64,000 nt of DNA from Pseudomonas taiwanensis (GTDB taxonomy: Bacteria > Pseudomonadota > Gammaproteobacteria > Pseudomonadales > Pseudomonadaceae). Below, one piece after another: positions 26,043 through 34,251 of the stretch. A model generated the notes under the pieces. The model was not told the DNA's origin and searched no databases. It saw nothing but the letters and a program-made list of their open reading frames with translations. Position numbers and translations under genes: made by a program. The stretch spans positions 248,001 through 312,000 of the forward strand of contig NZ_QJRF01000030.1 of assembly GCF_013393345.1 (NCBI RefSeq). Direction: 5' to 3'. Position 1 is the first letter of the stretch. Every line of letters begins with the position of its first letter.

Positions 26043-26978
26043 TCAGGTCACCACAGTGAGAAAAGTTTCGTGAAGCTTGCGCTGCACGTAGTCGAGACCG
26101 CCGCCATCACCGATACCGTCGAAAGTCCAAGTCAGCGGTGGATGGTCCGGATAGGGCTGGCGATCTTCCTTGAAAGTCTCGAAGCGATTGCCGGACGGAT
26201 CCCATGCATAAATGGTCCTGCCACGAGTCACGCCATGTCGGGTTGGTCCGATGTCCACAGGCACGTTGTTCATCGCCATGATGTCGCCGGCGCGCAATAC
26301 CTGTTCCCAGCTTTCCATCAGGAAAGACACATGGTGGAGCTTCCCTGGCTCCTCGTAATGACCGAAGGCGATGTCATGGGATTTGATCGAGCAGCTGAGG
26401 AACCCAATGATGTTGGTCTCGCCATCTGGGCCAAGTACGCGCTCGACCAGCGTGAACCCGAGCACATCGATGAACAGCTTGAGCGTCTCTGGTACGTTCG
26501 GTCCGTACAGCAGCAGATGGTCCATCCGCAGTGGTGAGATGCCGTGAGTAGCCGTAGGGTCCCACGGAGTCGGATTGACCTCACCGCACCCGTTGCCGAC
26601 GAAAGTCTTCTCGGCATACAACTCGACTTCGTGACCACTGGGGGTGGTGAAGCGTACGCGTTCACCGGTCTCTAGCAGGTCGCCGGCGGCGATGCGATGC
26701 GTGTCTACCCCGTAGGCCTGCAGCTTGCCTTCAAGGTCATTCAGGGTAGCGACATTCAGCACCTTGAAGCCGACGAAATCCATACCTGCGCGATCGGCCT
26801 CACGCAGTATCACGCTGTGATGATCAAACTCGTCGCGGCATTTGAGATAGATGCGACCCTGGGAATCCCGCCCGGTCTCTAGCATGCCGAGAACATCGCG
26901 GTAGTGGTGTACGCCCGCCTCAAGGTCCATGACACGTAGTTGAACGTGCCCGGGGCGCAGAACGCCTGTCATTGCCAT
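26043..26978 (-). CDS. dmpB: Catechol 2,3-dioxygenase (XylE/DmpB type)
   Basis: A 311-residue extradiol dioxygenase that opens catechol to 2-hydroxymuconic semialdehyde. It aligns along its length with XylE: GVLRPGHVQLRVMDLE, READRAGMDFVGFKV, PSGHEVELYAEK. Fe(II) ligands are His154, His216 and Glu267 (RMDHLLLYG, KLHHVSF, GNRFETF); the active-site His201, His248 and Tyr257 are present. ATG 26978 follows AGGAG. It stands alone between the ATACC dyad at 27233 and a terminator at 25934. The rest of the meta pathway is 7 kb away at 34252. Confidence 0.95.
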   Translation of the reverse strand: MAMTGVLRPGHVQLRVMDLEAGVHHYRDVLGMLETGRDSQGRIYLKCRDEFDHHSVILREADRAGMDFVGFKVLNVATLNDLEGKLQAYGVDTHRIAAGDLLETGERVRFTTPSGHEVELYAEKTFVGNGCGEVNPTPWDPTATHGISPLRMDHLLLYGPNVPETLKLFIDVLGFTLVERVLGPDGETNIIGFLSCSIKSHDIAFGHYEEPGKLHHVSFLMESWEQVLRAGDIMAMNNVPVDIGPTRHGVTRGRTIYAWDPSGNRFETFKEDRQPYPDHPPLTWTFDGIGDGGGLDYVQRKLHETFLTVVT

Positions 26979-27232
26979 GTTTCGCTCCTGATTGTGTTTG
27001 TTCTAGAGAGGGCTGGCTGTTGCCCCCGGGCGTGGGCCCGTCTTCTGGCCTAGCTGTTCGACCCGACGGTGGCTAAACACGTCTGGGTCATGTACCGGAG
27101 GTACCACTTACAGAGGTCATGGAGCGCGGCGATGCTGCTCCAGTCTGTATGTCGGCTAGCTCCATTTGGCAGTCAGTAGATACCCTAACTACCGTTGTAA
27201 ATACCGTCTAATACCTTGTTTTCGTCTGCCTC

Positions 27233-27247
27233 ATACCTATTTGGTAT
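27233..27247. promoter_or_regulatory. Dyad ATACC-N5-GGTAT, copy 2
   Basis: The arms extend to CATACC / GGTATG around TATTT. It lies about 255 bases upstream of the catechol dioxygenase start, in the gap after the reductase gene. Same dyad as 773-787 and 34125-34139. Confidence 0.65.
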
Positions 27248-27338
27248 GTCTATGGCTCGCCCTCTTTAGTCGCCCCAAGGGGCTGCTCTTGGCGGTTTTC
27301 CTTGTGCCGTGGCCTTGTCCGCATGCGGCACAGCGTGT

Positions 27339-28286
27339 TCAAAGATCGAGATACAACGTGTCTGACATTGCGCGGGATACACAGATGATGATGTGCTTGT
27401 TCGCCGCGCGTTCGGCAGCTGAGAGCACGTTGTCACGGTGCTCGGGAATACCATCCAGCAGGCCCGTCTTGCATGTGGCGCACAGGCCCTCGCGGCACGA
27501 ATAAGGCACGCCTTCACCACATGCCTCGAGCTCTTCGAGAATGCTGCGTCCGGCTGGTACTTCGAGAGATTTCCCCGAGCGCAATACAACGGTGAATGGC
27601 TTGTCCCCGGTGGTATCGATCTCCGTTGCCGTAAACCACTCGAAGTGCAGGGTTGCTGGGTCGCGTCCGGTCGCCGAGGCCTCGACCGATTTCATAAGTG
27701 GGTCAGGGCCGCAGCAGTAGATGTGGGCTGTTGGGCTGATGCCGACCAGCGCCTGTGATGGATTGAAGAAGTCTTGCTGTTCGTCATCAAAATGCAGGTG
27801 GCAGCGCTCCGGTGCCAGCGACATGAGGTCTTCATAGAACGCCATGCGCTGGCGATTCCTCGCGCAGTAGAACAGCTGCCATTTCTTGCCCAGGCGAATA
27901 CAGGTATGGATCATCGCCATGATTGGCGTAATACCAATACCGCCAGCAATGAAGACAAACTCGTCTGCCTCTTCCTTGAAGGGGAAGTTGTTTCGAGGCG
28001 CGCTGGTCTGCAGCGTTACACCAACGCGGATCGACTGGTGGATCAGGCGGGAGCCGCCGCGGCTGTCTTTGGCCAAACCTACGCCAATGCAGTAGCGATC
28101 CCGCTCAGTTGGATCATTGCAGAGTGAGTAGTGGCGAATCAGGTTGCCCGGCAGATAGACCTCAAGGTGCGAACCAGCCTCGAAGGGGGGCAGATCCTTG
28201 CCAGCGGGATTACGTAGTTCCAGGAGCATGACGTCACGTGCTTCGCAGCGTACGTCGGTGACTTTCAGGGAGATTTTTTCGCTCAT
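27339..28286 (-). CDS. VanB-like oxygenase reductase
   Basis: A 315-residue phthalate-dioxygenase-reductase type protein: FMN-binding region RHYSLCNDPTERDRYCIGVGL, NAD domain FIAGGIGITPIMAMI and YCCGPDPLMKSV, and a C-terminal plant-type [2Fe-2S] centre CREGLCATCKTGLLDG. It passes electrons from NAD(P)H to the Rieske oxygenase encoded just upstream (28343). ATG 28286 is chosen over the longer frame because MSEKISLKV matches the usual N terminus and AAAGG precedes it. Confidence 0.9.
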   Translation of the reverse strand: MSEKISLKVTDVRCEARDVMLLELRNPAGKDLPPFEAGSHLEVYLPGNLIRHYSLCNDPTERDRYCIGVGLAKDSRGGSRLIHQSIRVGVTLQTSAPRNNFPFKEEADEFVFIAGGIGITPIMAMIHTCIRLGKKWQLFYCARNRQRMAFYEDLMSLAPERCHLHFDDEQQDFFNPSQALVGISPTAHIYCCGPDPLMKSVEASATGRDPATLHFEWFTATEIDTTGDKPFTVVLRSGKSLEVPAGRSILEELEACGEGVPYSCREGLCATCKTGLLDGIPEHRDNVLSAAERAANKHIIICVSRAMSDTLYLDL

Positions 28287-28342
28287 TTCGGCAGCCTTTC
28301 CATAAGGTGTCGTCGCGGGCACAGCGCTCGCGGCCACGGACG

Positions 28343-29404
28343 TCAGAGGGACGATGCAATAAGTGCTTCTTCTTGCATGCGTTCTTCTCTGATCAGCTTG
28401 TCCAGCACCCAGAGCATTTTGCCGGGGCCAGCATCGGCTGCGATGTCGAAGGTCTTGAAGTCAGGCTTTTCCTGCATGCGAATGCGCTGGCCTTCGAGCA
28501 TCACCTTGTCTTCAAAGAAGGCGGCGTCGATGCCTTCCTTGAGTAGATCGGCTAGCCCCGGGCGTTCGGTAGCCTTGCTCACACCCCAGGAGAAGTAGTA
28601 ATCCACCGAGTCTGCGTCACGAGGCGTAATGGCTTGGCAGCTCCAGGAGTCCAGTACCAACTCGCCATCGGACTCGCCTTCAGTGGCGGTGCCTGCAGTA
28701 AATACGCGGAAGTGCAGGATCCAGTTGCAGGGGACGGTCTGAGTGATGTCGAAGTGCGCATCGCATGTGAATCCCGGCGGGAACAGGTGAGCGACGAACT
28801 TTGGAACCGGTACGTTACGTACCCAGTAGTCGGTCTTGATCCCGCGAGGCAGGATCTTGTGCTCGGGTCTGGCAAGAGCCTGTGCCCAACCCATGGCAAT
28901 GGTGTTGTCGTGCGTGAATGAGCTATGCGACAGGTCCGCCAGGTTGGCGTTCTCCATGCGATAGTCCGCATCAACCTGGATGTAGCTCGGGCGTACTATG
29001 TAGTCCGGGTTGCCTGGGCCGACGGAACTGCAGATCAATGCGGGATCAGCCTTTTCCGGGTCACCCATCCATACCCAGATCCAGTTGTCCTTCTCCACTA
29101 CAGGGAAGGCTCGCACGCAGGCGCGTTCGGGGATGTTGTCCTGGCCGGGGATTTCGTTGCACTTGCCATCGGCGCCGAACTTGATGCCGTGGTACATGCA
29201 CCGCAGGTCGTCACCTTCTTTGGCGCCCATCGAAAGGGCCGCCTGGCGATGTGGGCAGCGGTCTTCGAGAGCAACGACATCGCCATTTAGCTTGCGGTAC
29301 AGAACGACGCGCTCTCCGGCGATTTTCCGGGCGACGATGGAAGTCTTCCCTTGCGATATCTGGTAATCCCAGCCTGCGCAGTACCAGCAGTTTTTGAGAA
29401 ACAT
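28343..29404 (-). CDS. VanA-like Rieske oxygenase (probable aromatic O-demethylase)
   Basis: A 353-residue oxygenase of the VanA family. Rieske centre CPHRQAALSMG with CMYHG at residues ~48-72; mononuclear iron site NLADLSHSSFTHDN (His-X4-His) with acidic FFEDKVM near the end. VanA removes the methyl group of vanillate as formaldehyde; here the adjacent catechol dioxygenase suggests a methoxy-phenol giving catechol, but the substrate is not fixed by sequence. It is followed after 56 bases by its reductase. ATG 29404 starts MFLKNCWYCAGWDYQI, typical of the family. Confidence 0.88.
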   Translation of the reverse strand: MFLKNCWYCAGWDYQISQGKTSIVARKIAGERVVLYRKLNGDVVALEDRCPHRQAALSMGAKEGDDLRCMYHGIKFGADGKCNEIPGQDNIPERACVRAFPVVEKDNWIWVWMGDPEKADPALICSSVGPGNPDYIVRPSYIQVDADYRMENANLADLSHSSFTHDNTIAMGWAQALARPEHKILPRGIKTDYWVRNVPVPKFVAHLFPPGFTCDAHFDITQTVPCNWILHFRVFTAGTATEGESDGELVLDSWSCQAITPRDADSVDYYFSWGVSKATERPGLADLLKEGIDAAFFEDKVMLEGQRIRMQEKPDFKTFDIAADAGPGKMLWVLDKLIREERMQEEALIASSL

Positions 29405-29626
29405 GGCTATCTCCTACCAGGGCGCTGTAGAGCAGCGTTGTTTTTGTTTGGTCTGGCTTGTGGTGTCGTAAGAGCACCTGTGGCCAAGGTAGCGAGCGTG
29501 GGAATGGTGACGCACCAACCTTTTGGGATGGTGGGGCGAGGCATCGTGGCGTGGGGAGTGGGGCAGCATGCGGGGGGCAGTAACCAGCCCGAGGCGTTAC
29601 CTCAGGCCGGTTTACACGATTCAGCG

Positions 29627-30679
29627 TTAGAGCAGAAAGCCCATTGCCAAACGATTGAAGCGTTCGCCAATCAGGCGGTAGCCATCTGCATTCGGGTGCA
29701 GGCCGTCTACCAGTAGCGCGTTATCGGCAGTGCCGAACAGGTCCAATCCATTGATGTAGTGCAGTTGCTGGTCGTTCTGGCTGCGATGAGATTCGACTAC
29801 GCCTTCCAGGACCTGGCGAATCTCCTCCAGAGTCATGCCTCCGTTCTCGCCAGCTGCTTCGCGGGACGGCGATGCGATGGGAGATACGAGAACGATTGGG
29901 AGTTCGGGCTTCGCGTCCCGAATCAAGACCAGCATGGAATGGGTGGAGTCTGCCAGGGTGCGCGGATTCATGGCGCCGCCGTCCCAGATATTGATACCTA
30001 GTTCCAAGACCAGGGCATTGATGTCCTGCTTGGCGATGGTCCGAGCTGCCAGGCTGCTGATCAGGCAGGAGCCCGCCCAGCCCATGTTGAGCATGCTGAC
30101 ATCGGCGAGGGCCGAGGCGACTGCCGGCCAACTGCCGGTGCCGCTATCAGCTTCCATGCCATGGGTAATTGAGCTGCCATGGAACAGTACCTGTGGGCGG
30201 ACGTCAGGCGCTGCGCTCCAGCTTGCGCCGGCATCCACCTCAAGCGATTGGATGATTTGCACGGTGGATTGTGGGAACCAGATTTCCACGGTTTTCTCGC
30301 CTGCGGGCAGATGCTCAACACTCAGCACGGCGTGCGGATCACCCTGCGGGGCCTGGCCTGGAGTGAGAAACGCACCACCTGCAGCTGCCGCTTGCGCAAA
30401 CACCTCGTTGTTAACGCGAACCTCGAAGTTGCGTTTCCACTGTTCCGGTTCGCTCAAGTAAGCCTGGGTCTGCAAGGTCCTCAGTCGCACGTTGCGGCTA
30501 TTGGTGTTAAGGCGAAGGCGCACGCCCGATGTCATCGCTGCGGTAAAGCCGTTGAGCGGGTCGAGCATGAAGCCAGTAGCCGGATCGAAGCGAACTGGCT
30601 GCAACCCTGCCTCATGCTCGATGCAGCCGAGCTGACCTGTCAGCAGGGACTTGAGGTCGGTAAGGGGGACGTGTTGCAT
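29627..30679 (-). CDS. SGNH/GDSL-family hydrolase with N-terminal beta domain
   Basis: A 350-residue hydrolase. The first ~150 residues form a beta-rich domain (RLRLNTNSRNVRLRT.. KTVEIWFPQ). The catalytic part has VLFHGSSITHG with the nucleophile Ser, ELGINIWDGG with the conserved Gly/Asn block, and VDGLHPNADGY with the Asp-His pair. Cytoplasmic by its lack of a signal. It may cleave an ester to release the aromatic substrate used by the Rieske oxygenase downstream. ATG 30679 has AGAGGTG upstream. The AraC-type gene is divergent, 112 bases away. Confidence 0.8.
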   Translation of the reverse strand: MQHVPLTDLKSLLTGQLGCIEHEAGLQPVRFDPATGFMLDPLNGFTAAMTSGVRLRLNTNSRNVRLRTLQTQAYLSEPEQWKRNFEVRVNNEVFAQAAAAGGAFLTPGQAPQGDPHAVLSVEHLPAGEKTVEIWFPQSTVQIIQSLEVDAGASWSAAPDVRPQVLFHGSSITHGMEADSGTGSWPAVASALADVSMLNMGWAGSCLISSLAARTIAKQDINALVLELGINIWDGGAMNPRTLADSTHSMLVLIRDAKPELPIVLVSPIASPSREAAGENGGMTLEEIRQVLEGVVESHRSQNDQQLHYINGLDLFGTADNALLVDGLHPNADGYRLIGERFNRLAMGFLL

Positions 30680-30706
30680 GGTGCGCACCTCTGGTTGTGG
30701 ATCCGT

Positions 30707-30719
30707 TTTGTCGGACAAA
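30707..30719. promoter_or_regulatory. Palindrome in the hydrolase / AraC divergent region
   Basis: TTTGTC-G-GACAAA, midway between the divergent starts at 30679 and 30792. Possible operator. Confidence 0.4.
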
Positions 30720-30791
30720 GGCGCAGTCTATGAAGCTCGACTGAATGGCAGTAGTGTAAAAAAAGCCACTTTATATGCGGAAACAGACGGT

Positions 30792-31772
30792 ATGCCTGTC
30801 GCGGCGATTTTCCTATACGACAACTGCTACGCCTCCAGCGTGGGCGGCTTTGCCGATGTGTTGCAAGTCGCCAACGCGCATCTTGCCGCTCAGAACTCAG
30901 CGCAGCGTTACACCTGGTCATTCCTCGCGCCGAAGGCTGGTGGTATCACGACGAGTAACGGATTACCGCTCCAGGCTCGGCAGCCTGAGCCGGGTGAACA
31001 CTTCGATATTGTCTACATTCCTGCCTGTCACTATCTGGGCTATCACTCCTTCAGGCAATTCCTTGATCAACAGTCGCTGCATTGCGAATGGCTCTGCCGG
31101 CAGTGGGAGGTGGGGGCTGAGCTCATTGCCACCTGCACTGGAACATTCGTCCTGGCCAATACCGGACTGCTTGATGGTCGCGTCGCAACAACCACCTGGT
31201 GGCTGGAGGAGCAGTTCCGCGCCTGGTTTCCCGCCGTGGATCTCCAGATGGCGCCGATACTGACTCAGTCGGACCGACTGTTCTGCGCCGGAGCACTGTC
31301 CTCCTATCACTTGCAGTCGATCCAGACCATTGAGCGCCATTCAGGTGCAGCACTGGCAGCGCAGTGCGCCAAGAGCTTGCTGATCGATGTCAGCCAGACG
31401 CTTCAAACGCCATACCTTCCGTTGTTGGCGCATCGTTCGCACAGCGATGCCGTGGTGCAGCAGGCGCAGGATTATCTCGAGCGCCACCTCGCCGACCCCA
31501 TTCGCCTGACAGATCTTGCGAAGCGTCTGGCGGTAAGCGAGCGCACGCTGATTCGTAGATTCCATCTGGCGCTTGAGCAGACTCCTCTGGCCTACCTACA
31601 GAGCTTGCGCATCGAGGCAGCGCGAACCATGTTGGAGACCGGTAATCAGCGCATCGAGAGCATTGCGCAGGCAGTCGGGTATCTGGACAGCAGCTCGTTC
31701 GTCAGGCTGTTTCGCGAGCGCATTGGACTCACCCCGGCAGCCTATCGGCGGAAATTCAGGCTGGGCGGTTAA
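30792..31772 (+). CDS. GlxA-type AraC-family regulator
   Basis: About 326 residues. N-terminal DJ-1/PfpI-like domain (VAAIFLYDNCYASSVGGFADVLQVANAHL, then ATCTGTFVLANTGLLDGRVATTTWW) and C-terminal AraC double helix-turn-helix (LTDLAKRLAVSERTLIRRFHLALEQTPLAYLQSLRIE.. and IAQAVGYLDSSSFVRLFRERIGLTPAAYRRKF). Divergent from the SGNH hydrolase-Rieske-reductase genes, which it probably regulates. I start at ATG 30792; the longer frame from 30651 overlaps the hydrolase gene and lacks family similarity. Confidence 0.88.
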   Translation: MPVAAIFLYDNCYASSVGGFADVLQVANAHLAAQNSAQRYTWSFLAPKAGGITTSNGLPLQARQPEPGEHFDIVYIPACHYLGYHSFRQFLDQQSLHCEWLCRQWEVGAELIATCTGTFVLANTGLLDGRVATTTWWLEEQFRAWFPAVDLQMAPILTQSDRLFCAGALSSYHLQSIQTIERHSGAALAAQCAKSLLIDVSQTLQTPYLPLLAHRSHSDAVVQQAQDYLERHLADPIRLTDLAKRLAVSERTLIRRFHLALEQTPLAYLQSLRIEAARTMLETGNQRIESIAQAVGYLDSSSFVRLFRERIGLTPAAYRRKFRLGG

Positions 31773-31830
31773 ATTGCTCGCTTGTCGGAACTCGCATAGT
31801 TGGAGTCATTTTTGCCACTGTGCGAGCAAT
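31773..31830. repeat. Spaced inverted repeat after the AraC-type gene
   Basis: ATTGCTCGC at 31773-31781 and GCGAGCAAT at 31822-31830, 9-bp perfect arms 40 bases apart, ahead of the quinone reductase gene. Could be a weak terminator or a two-site operator. Confidence 0.4.
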
Positions 31831-31873
31831 ATGCACGCCCTTACTCTGGCGCCCTGCCAAGTGAGGTGCCTCC

Positions 31874-32578
31874 ATGAATGTCTTGATCGTGCATGCCCAT
31901 CCGGAGCCTGCCTCCTTTACCTCAGCGCTCTTCCAGGCCGCAGTCGAGCATTTCCGCAACCTCGGAGCAGCGGTCGAGGTTTCTGACCTTTACGCGATGG
32001 GGTTCGATCCTGTTGCCAGCGGTGCGGACTTTAACGAGCGCGCCAATCCGGACTACCTGGTGTACGCCCTGGAGCAACGCAACGGAGTCAAGAGCGAAAC
32101 CCTTCGTGATGATATCCAGAGGGAAATCGACAAGATCAAGCATTGCGACTTGTTGGTTCTCTGCTTCCCCGTCTATTGGTATGCGATGCCAGCCATCCTC
32201 AAAGGTTGGATCGACAGGGTGTTTGTCTCCGGGGTGTTCTACGGTGGTCGACGCATCTTCGACCTAGGGGGTATGCGCGGAAAGCGTGCGTTGGTTTGCG
32301 CGACCCTCGGAGGGCGCGAGGGCATGTTCTCCGCTGAAGGCATACACGACGACCTGCATGCTCTGTTTCGGCCTCTGCTGAAAGGGACACTGGGCTATAC
32401 CGGCTTCGAAGTGTTCGATCCATTCTTTGCCTATCACGTGCCCTATCTGGATGACGCCGCGCGCGGAGAAATTCTCTCCCAGTGGTGCGAGCTTCTGGCT
32501 GAAATCGATCAGCGACCGGTGATGCCGATGCCCTTCACCGACGAATACGACACGAATTTTGAACGGCGTGTTCGCTAG
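31874..32578 (+). CDS. NAD(P)H quinone oxidoreductase, flavodoxin-like fold
   Basis: A 234-residue MdaB/DT-diaphorase-type protein: MNVLIVHAHPEPASFTSALF at the N terminus, LLVLCFPVYWYAMPAILKGWIDRVF for FMN binding, and GGMRGKRALVCATLGGREGMFS. It reduces quinones with two electrons and may protect against catechol- or methoxyquinone-type by-products. Followed 49 bases later by a thiolase gene on the same strand. Confidence 0.85.
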   Translation: MNVLIVHAHPEPASFTSALFQAAVEHFRNLGAAVEVSDLYAMGFDPVASGADFNERANPDYLVYALEQRNGVKSETLRDDIQREIDKIKHCDLLVLCFPVYWYAMPAILKGWIDRVFVSGVFYGGRRIFDLGGMRGKRALVCATLGGREGMFSAEGIHDDLHALFRPLLKGTLGYTGFEVFDPFFAYHVPYLDDAARGEILSQWCELLAEIDQRPVMPMPFTDEYDTNFERRVR

Positions 32579-32627
32579 CGCGAGCGAGCCCGAAACCCTC
32601 CCTACTATTTGCTCAGCAGGAGTTCCC

Positions 32628-33809
32628 ATGAGTTCCCAGGATGTCTTCGTCATCGAAGCGGCACGTACAGCTATTGGTACCTTCGGTGGCGCCCTCAAGG
32701 ATGTGGAGCTGGCCGACTTGGCTACCACACCCATCAAAGGAGTGATCGAGCGTTCCGGGATTGATCCGGCAGCTATTGGTCATGTCGTTATGGGAAACGT
32801 CATCCCTACGGTGCCGCGCGACGCCTACCTGTCCCGAGTTGCTGCGATGAATGCAGGAATTCCTAAGGACGCTTCGGCCTTCAACGTCAACCGTCTGTGT
32901 GGCTCGGGCCTGCAGGCCATTGTCTCTGCCGCACAGGCCGTGATGCTGGGGGATGTGCAGTTGGCCATTGGCGCTGGCGCAGAAGCCATGAGCCGGGGGC
33001 CATACATGATGCCGGCGGCCAGATGGGGCGGTCGAATGGGCAATATGCAGGCCCTGGACTACGTGCTCGGTGTTCTGCATGACCCCTTCCACAGTGTTCA
33101 TATGGGCATCACTGCGGAGAACGTTGCTGCACACAGCGGTATCAGTCGCGAGACTCAGGATGAGTTCGCGGTGGAAGAACAGCGCCGTGCTTCGCTGGCC
33201 ATCATGGAGGGGCGATTTGTAAGCCAGATCATCCCGGTTGAACTGCGCACTCGCAAAGGTGTGGAGCTTTTCAGCGTGGATGAACACCCGCGTGAATCCA
33301 CTGCGGAGCAACTGGCGAAAATGAAAGCCGCGTTCAAGTCTGACGGCACCGTCACCGCCGGTAATGCGTCGGGGCTCAATGACGGCGCTGCGGCATTGCT
33401 GTTGGCTAGTGCTCAAGCTGTCGGCGATCAGGGGCTTAAGCCGCTGGCTCGCATCGTTGCGTACGCTCACGCCGGTGTGGAGCCCGAACTTATGGGGCTC
33501 GGGCCTGTTCCGGCAACACGCCTAGCGCTCAAGCGTGCTGGCCTCGCTATCGATGATCTGGATGTGATCGAAGCCAACGTGGCCTTTGCGGCGCAGGCCT
33601 GTGCGGTGATGAAGGAGCTGCAGATGGACCCCGCCAAGGTAAATCCCAACGGTTCTGGAATCGCTCTTGGTCATCCCATAGGGGCGACCGGGGCGATTAT
33701 CGCCACGAAGTTGATTCATGAATTGCACCGTACTCAGGGGCGCTATGGCTTGGCGACCATGTGTATCGGGGGAGGTCAGGGCATCGCGGTGATTTTCGAG
33801 CGCGTCTGA
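32628..33809 (+). CDS. Acetyl-CoA acetyltransferase (thiolase)
   Basis: A 393-residue thiolase. Nucleophile Cys in [16 protein letters not shown], His in GSGIALGHPIGATG, and second Cys in [14 protein letters not shown]. The conserved NEAF motif reads NVAF here ([15 protein letters not shown]), with the Glu replaced by Val; the related thiolase at 57983 keeps NEAF. It would cleave 3-ketoacyl-CoA or join acetyl-CoA units. ATG 32628 follows AGGAG. It may share a transcript with the quinone reductase. Confidence 0.92.
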   Translation: MSSQDVFVIEAARTAIGTFGGALKDVELADLATTPIKGVIERSGIDPAAIGHVVMGNVIPTVPRDAYLSRVAAMNAGIPKDASAFNVNRLCGSGLQAIVSAAQAVMLGDVQLAIGAGAEAMSRGPYMMPAARWGGRMGNMQALDYVLGVLHDPFHSVHMGITAENVAAHSGISRETQDEFAVEEQRRASLAIMEGRFVSQIIPVELRTRKGVELFSVDEHPRESTAEQLAKMKAAFKSDGTVTAGNASGLNDGAAALLLASAQAVGDQGLKPLARIVAYAHAGVEPELMGLGPVPATRLALKRAGLAIDDLDVIEANVAFAAQACAVMKELQMDPAKVNPNGSGIALGHPIGATGAIIATKLIHELHRTQGRYGLATMCIGGGQGIAVIFERV

Positions 33810-34251
33810 CCTCTCGGGTATCGGGCAGGGGGGCGATACCGCTCGATACCTGACGCAGCGTTTCTCCTCATTATTGGCCGTCTAGATTCTCCGCTGTTCG
33901 AGCTTTGAGAGAAGTTTCTTGGAGTGAAGGGCGGCCAGTACTCAACTAAGTGTGAACCGTCGCGGAGAACTGCGCTCCGCGATGTCTTCGGGAGTCGCGT
34001 GGCGAGGAGCCCAGGACAATCGACTCCGCTGCGGTCCTTTTCGCGATATACGCGCAGCAACTCTGACCCATTTCTATTGCTGCTTTAAGGCGCCTTGCCG
34101 CAAGGTTGTTCGCTGTCCAAAGAGATACCCGATTGGTATTGGCGAGGAACGAATAAAGTATTAGTCGGTATCGAATCCGCTCCCTAGACTCAGTAAACAG
34201 TCTGGTTCGCCCTTCCGGCGGACCACCTAAGGACAAGAGTGCGGAGCGATC
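33810..34251. other. Intergenic region ahead of the meta-cleavage operon
   Basis: No gene seen. Just after the thiolase there is GGTATCG...CGATACC (within 33818-33840), which may act as a hairpin. The ATACC-N5-GGTAT dyad is at 34125-34139, 113 bases before the aldehyde dehydrogenase start, and the AT-rich stretch at 34140-34190 is the likely promoter. Confidence 0.55.
34125..34139. promoter_or_regulatory. Dyad ATACC-N5-GGTAT, copy 3
   Basis: Perfect arms around CGATT, 113 bases upstream of the lower-pathway operon. Same dyad as at 773-787 and 27233-27247. Confidence 0.65.

Noticed and set aside
29513-29529. Possible fourth ATACC-N5-GGTAT dyad upstream of the Rieske gene (CAACC-TTTTG-GGATG)
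   Set aside because: Five of ten arm positions differ; only the CC/GG core is shared.
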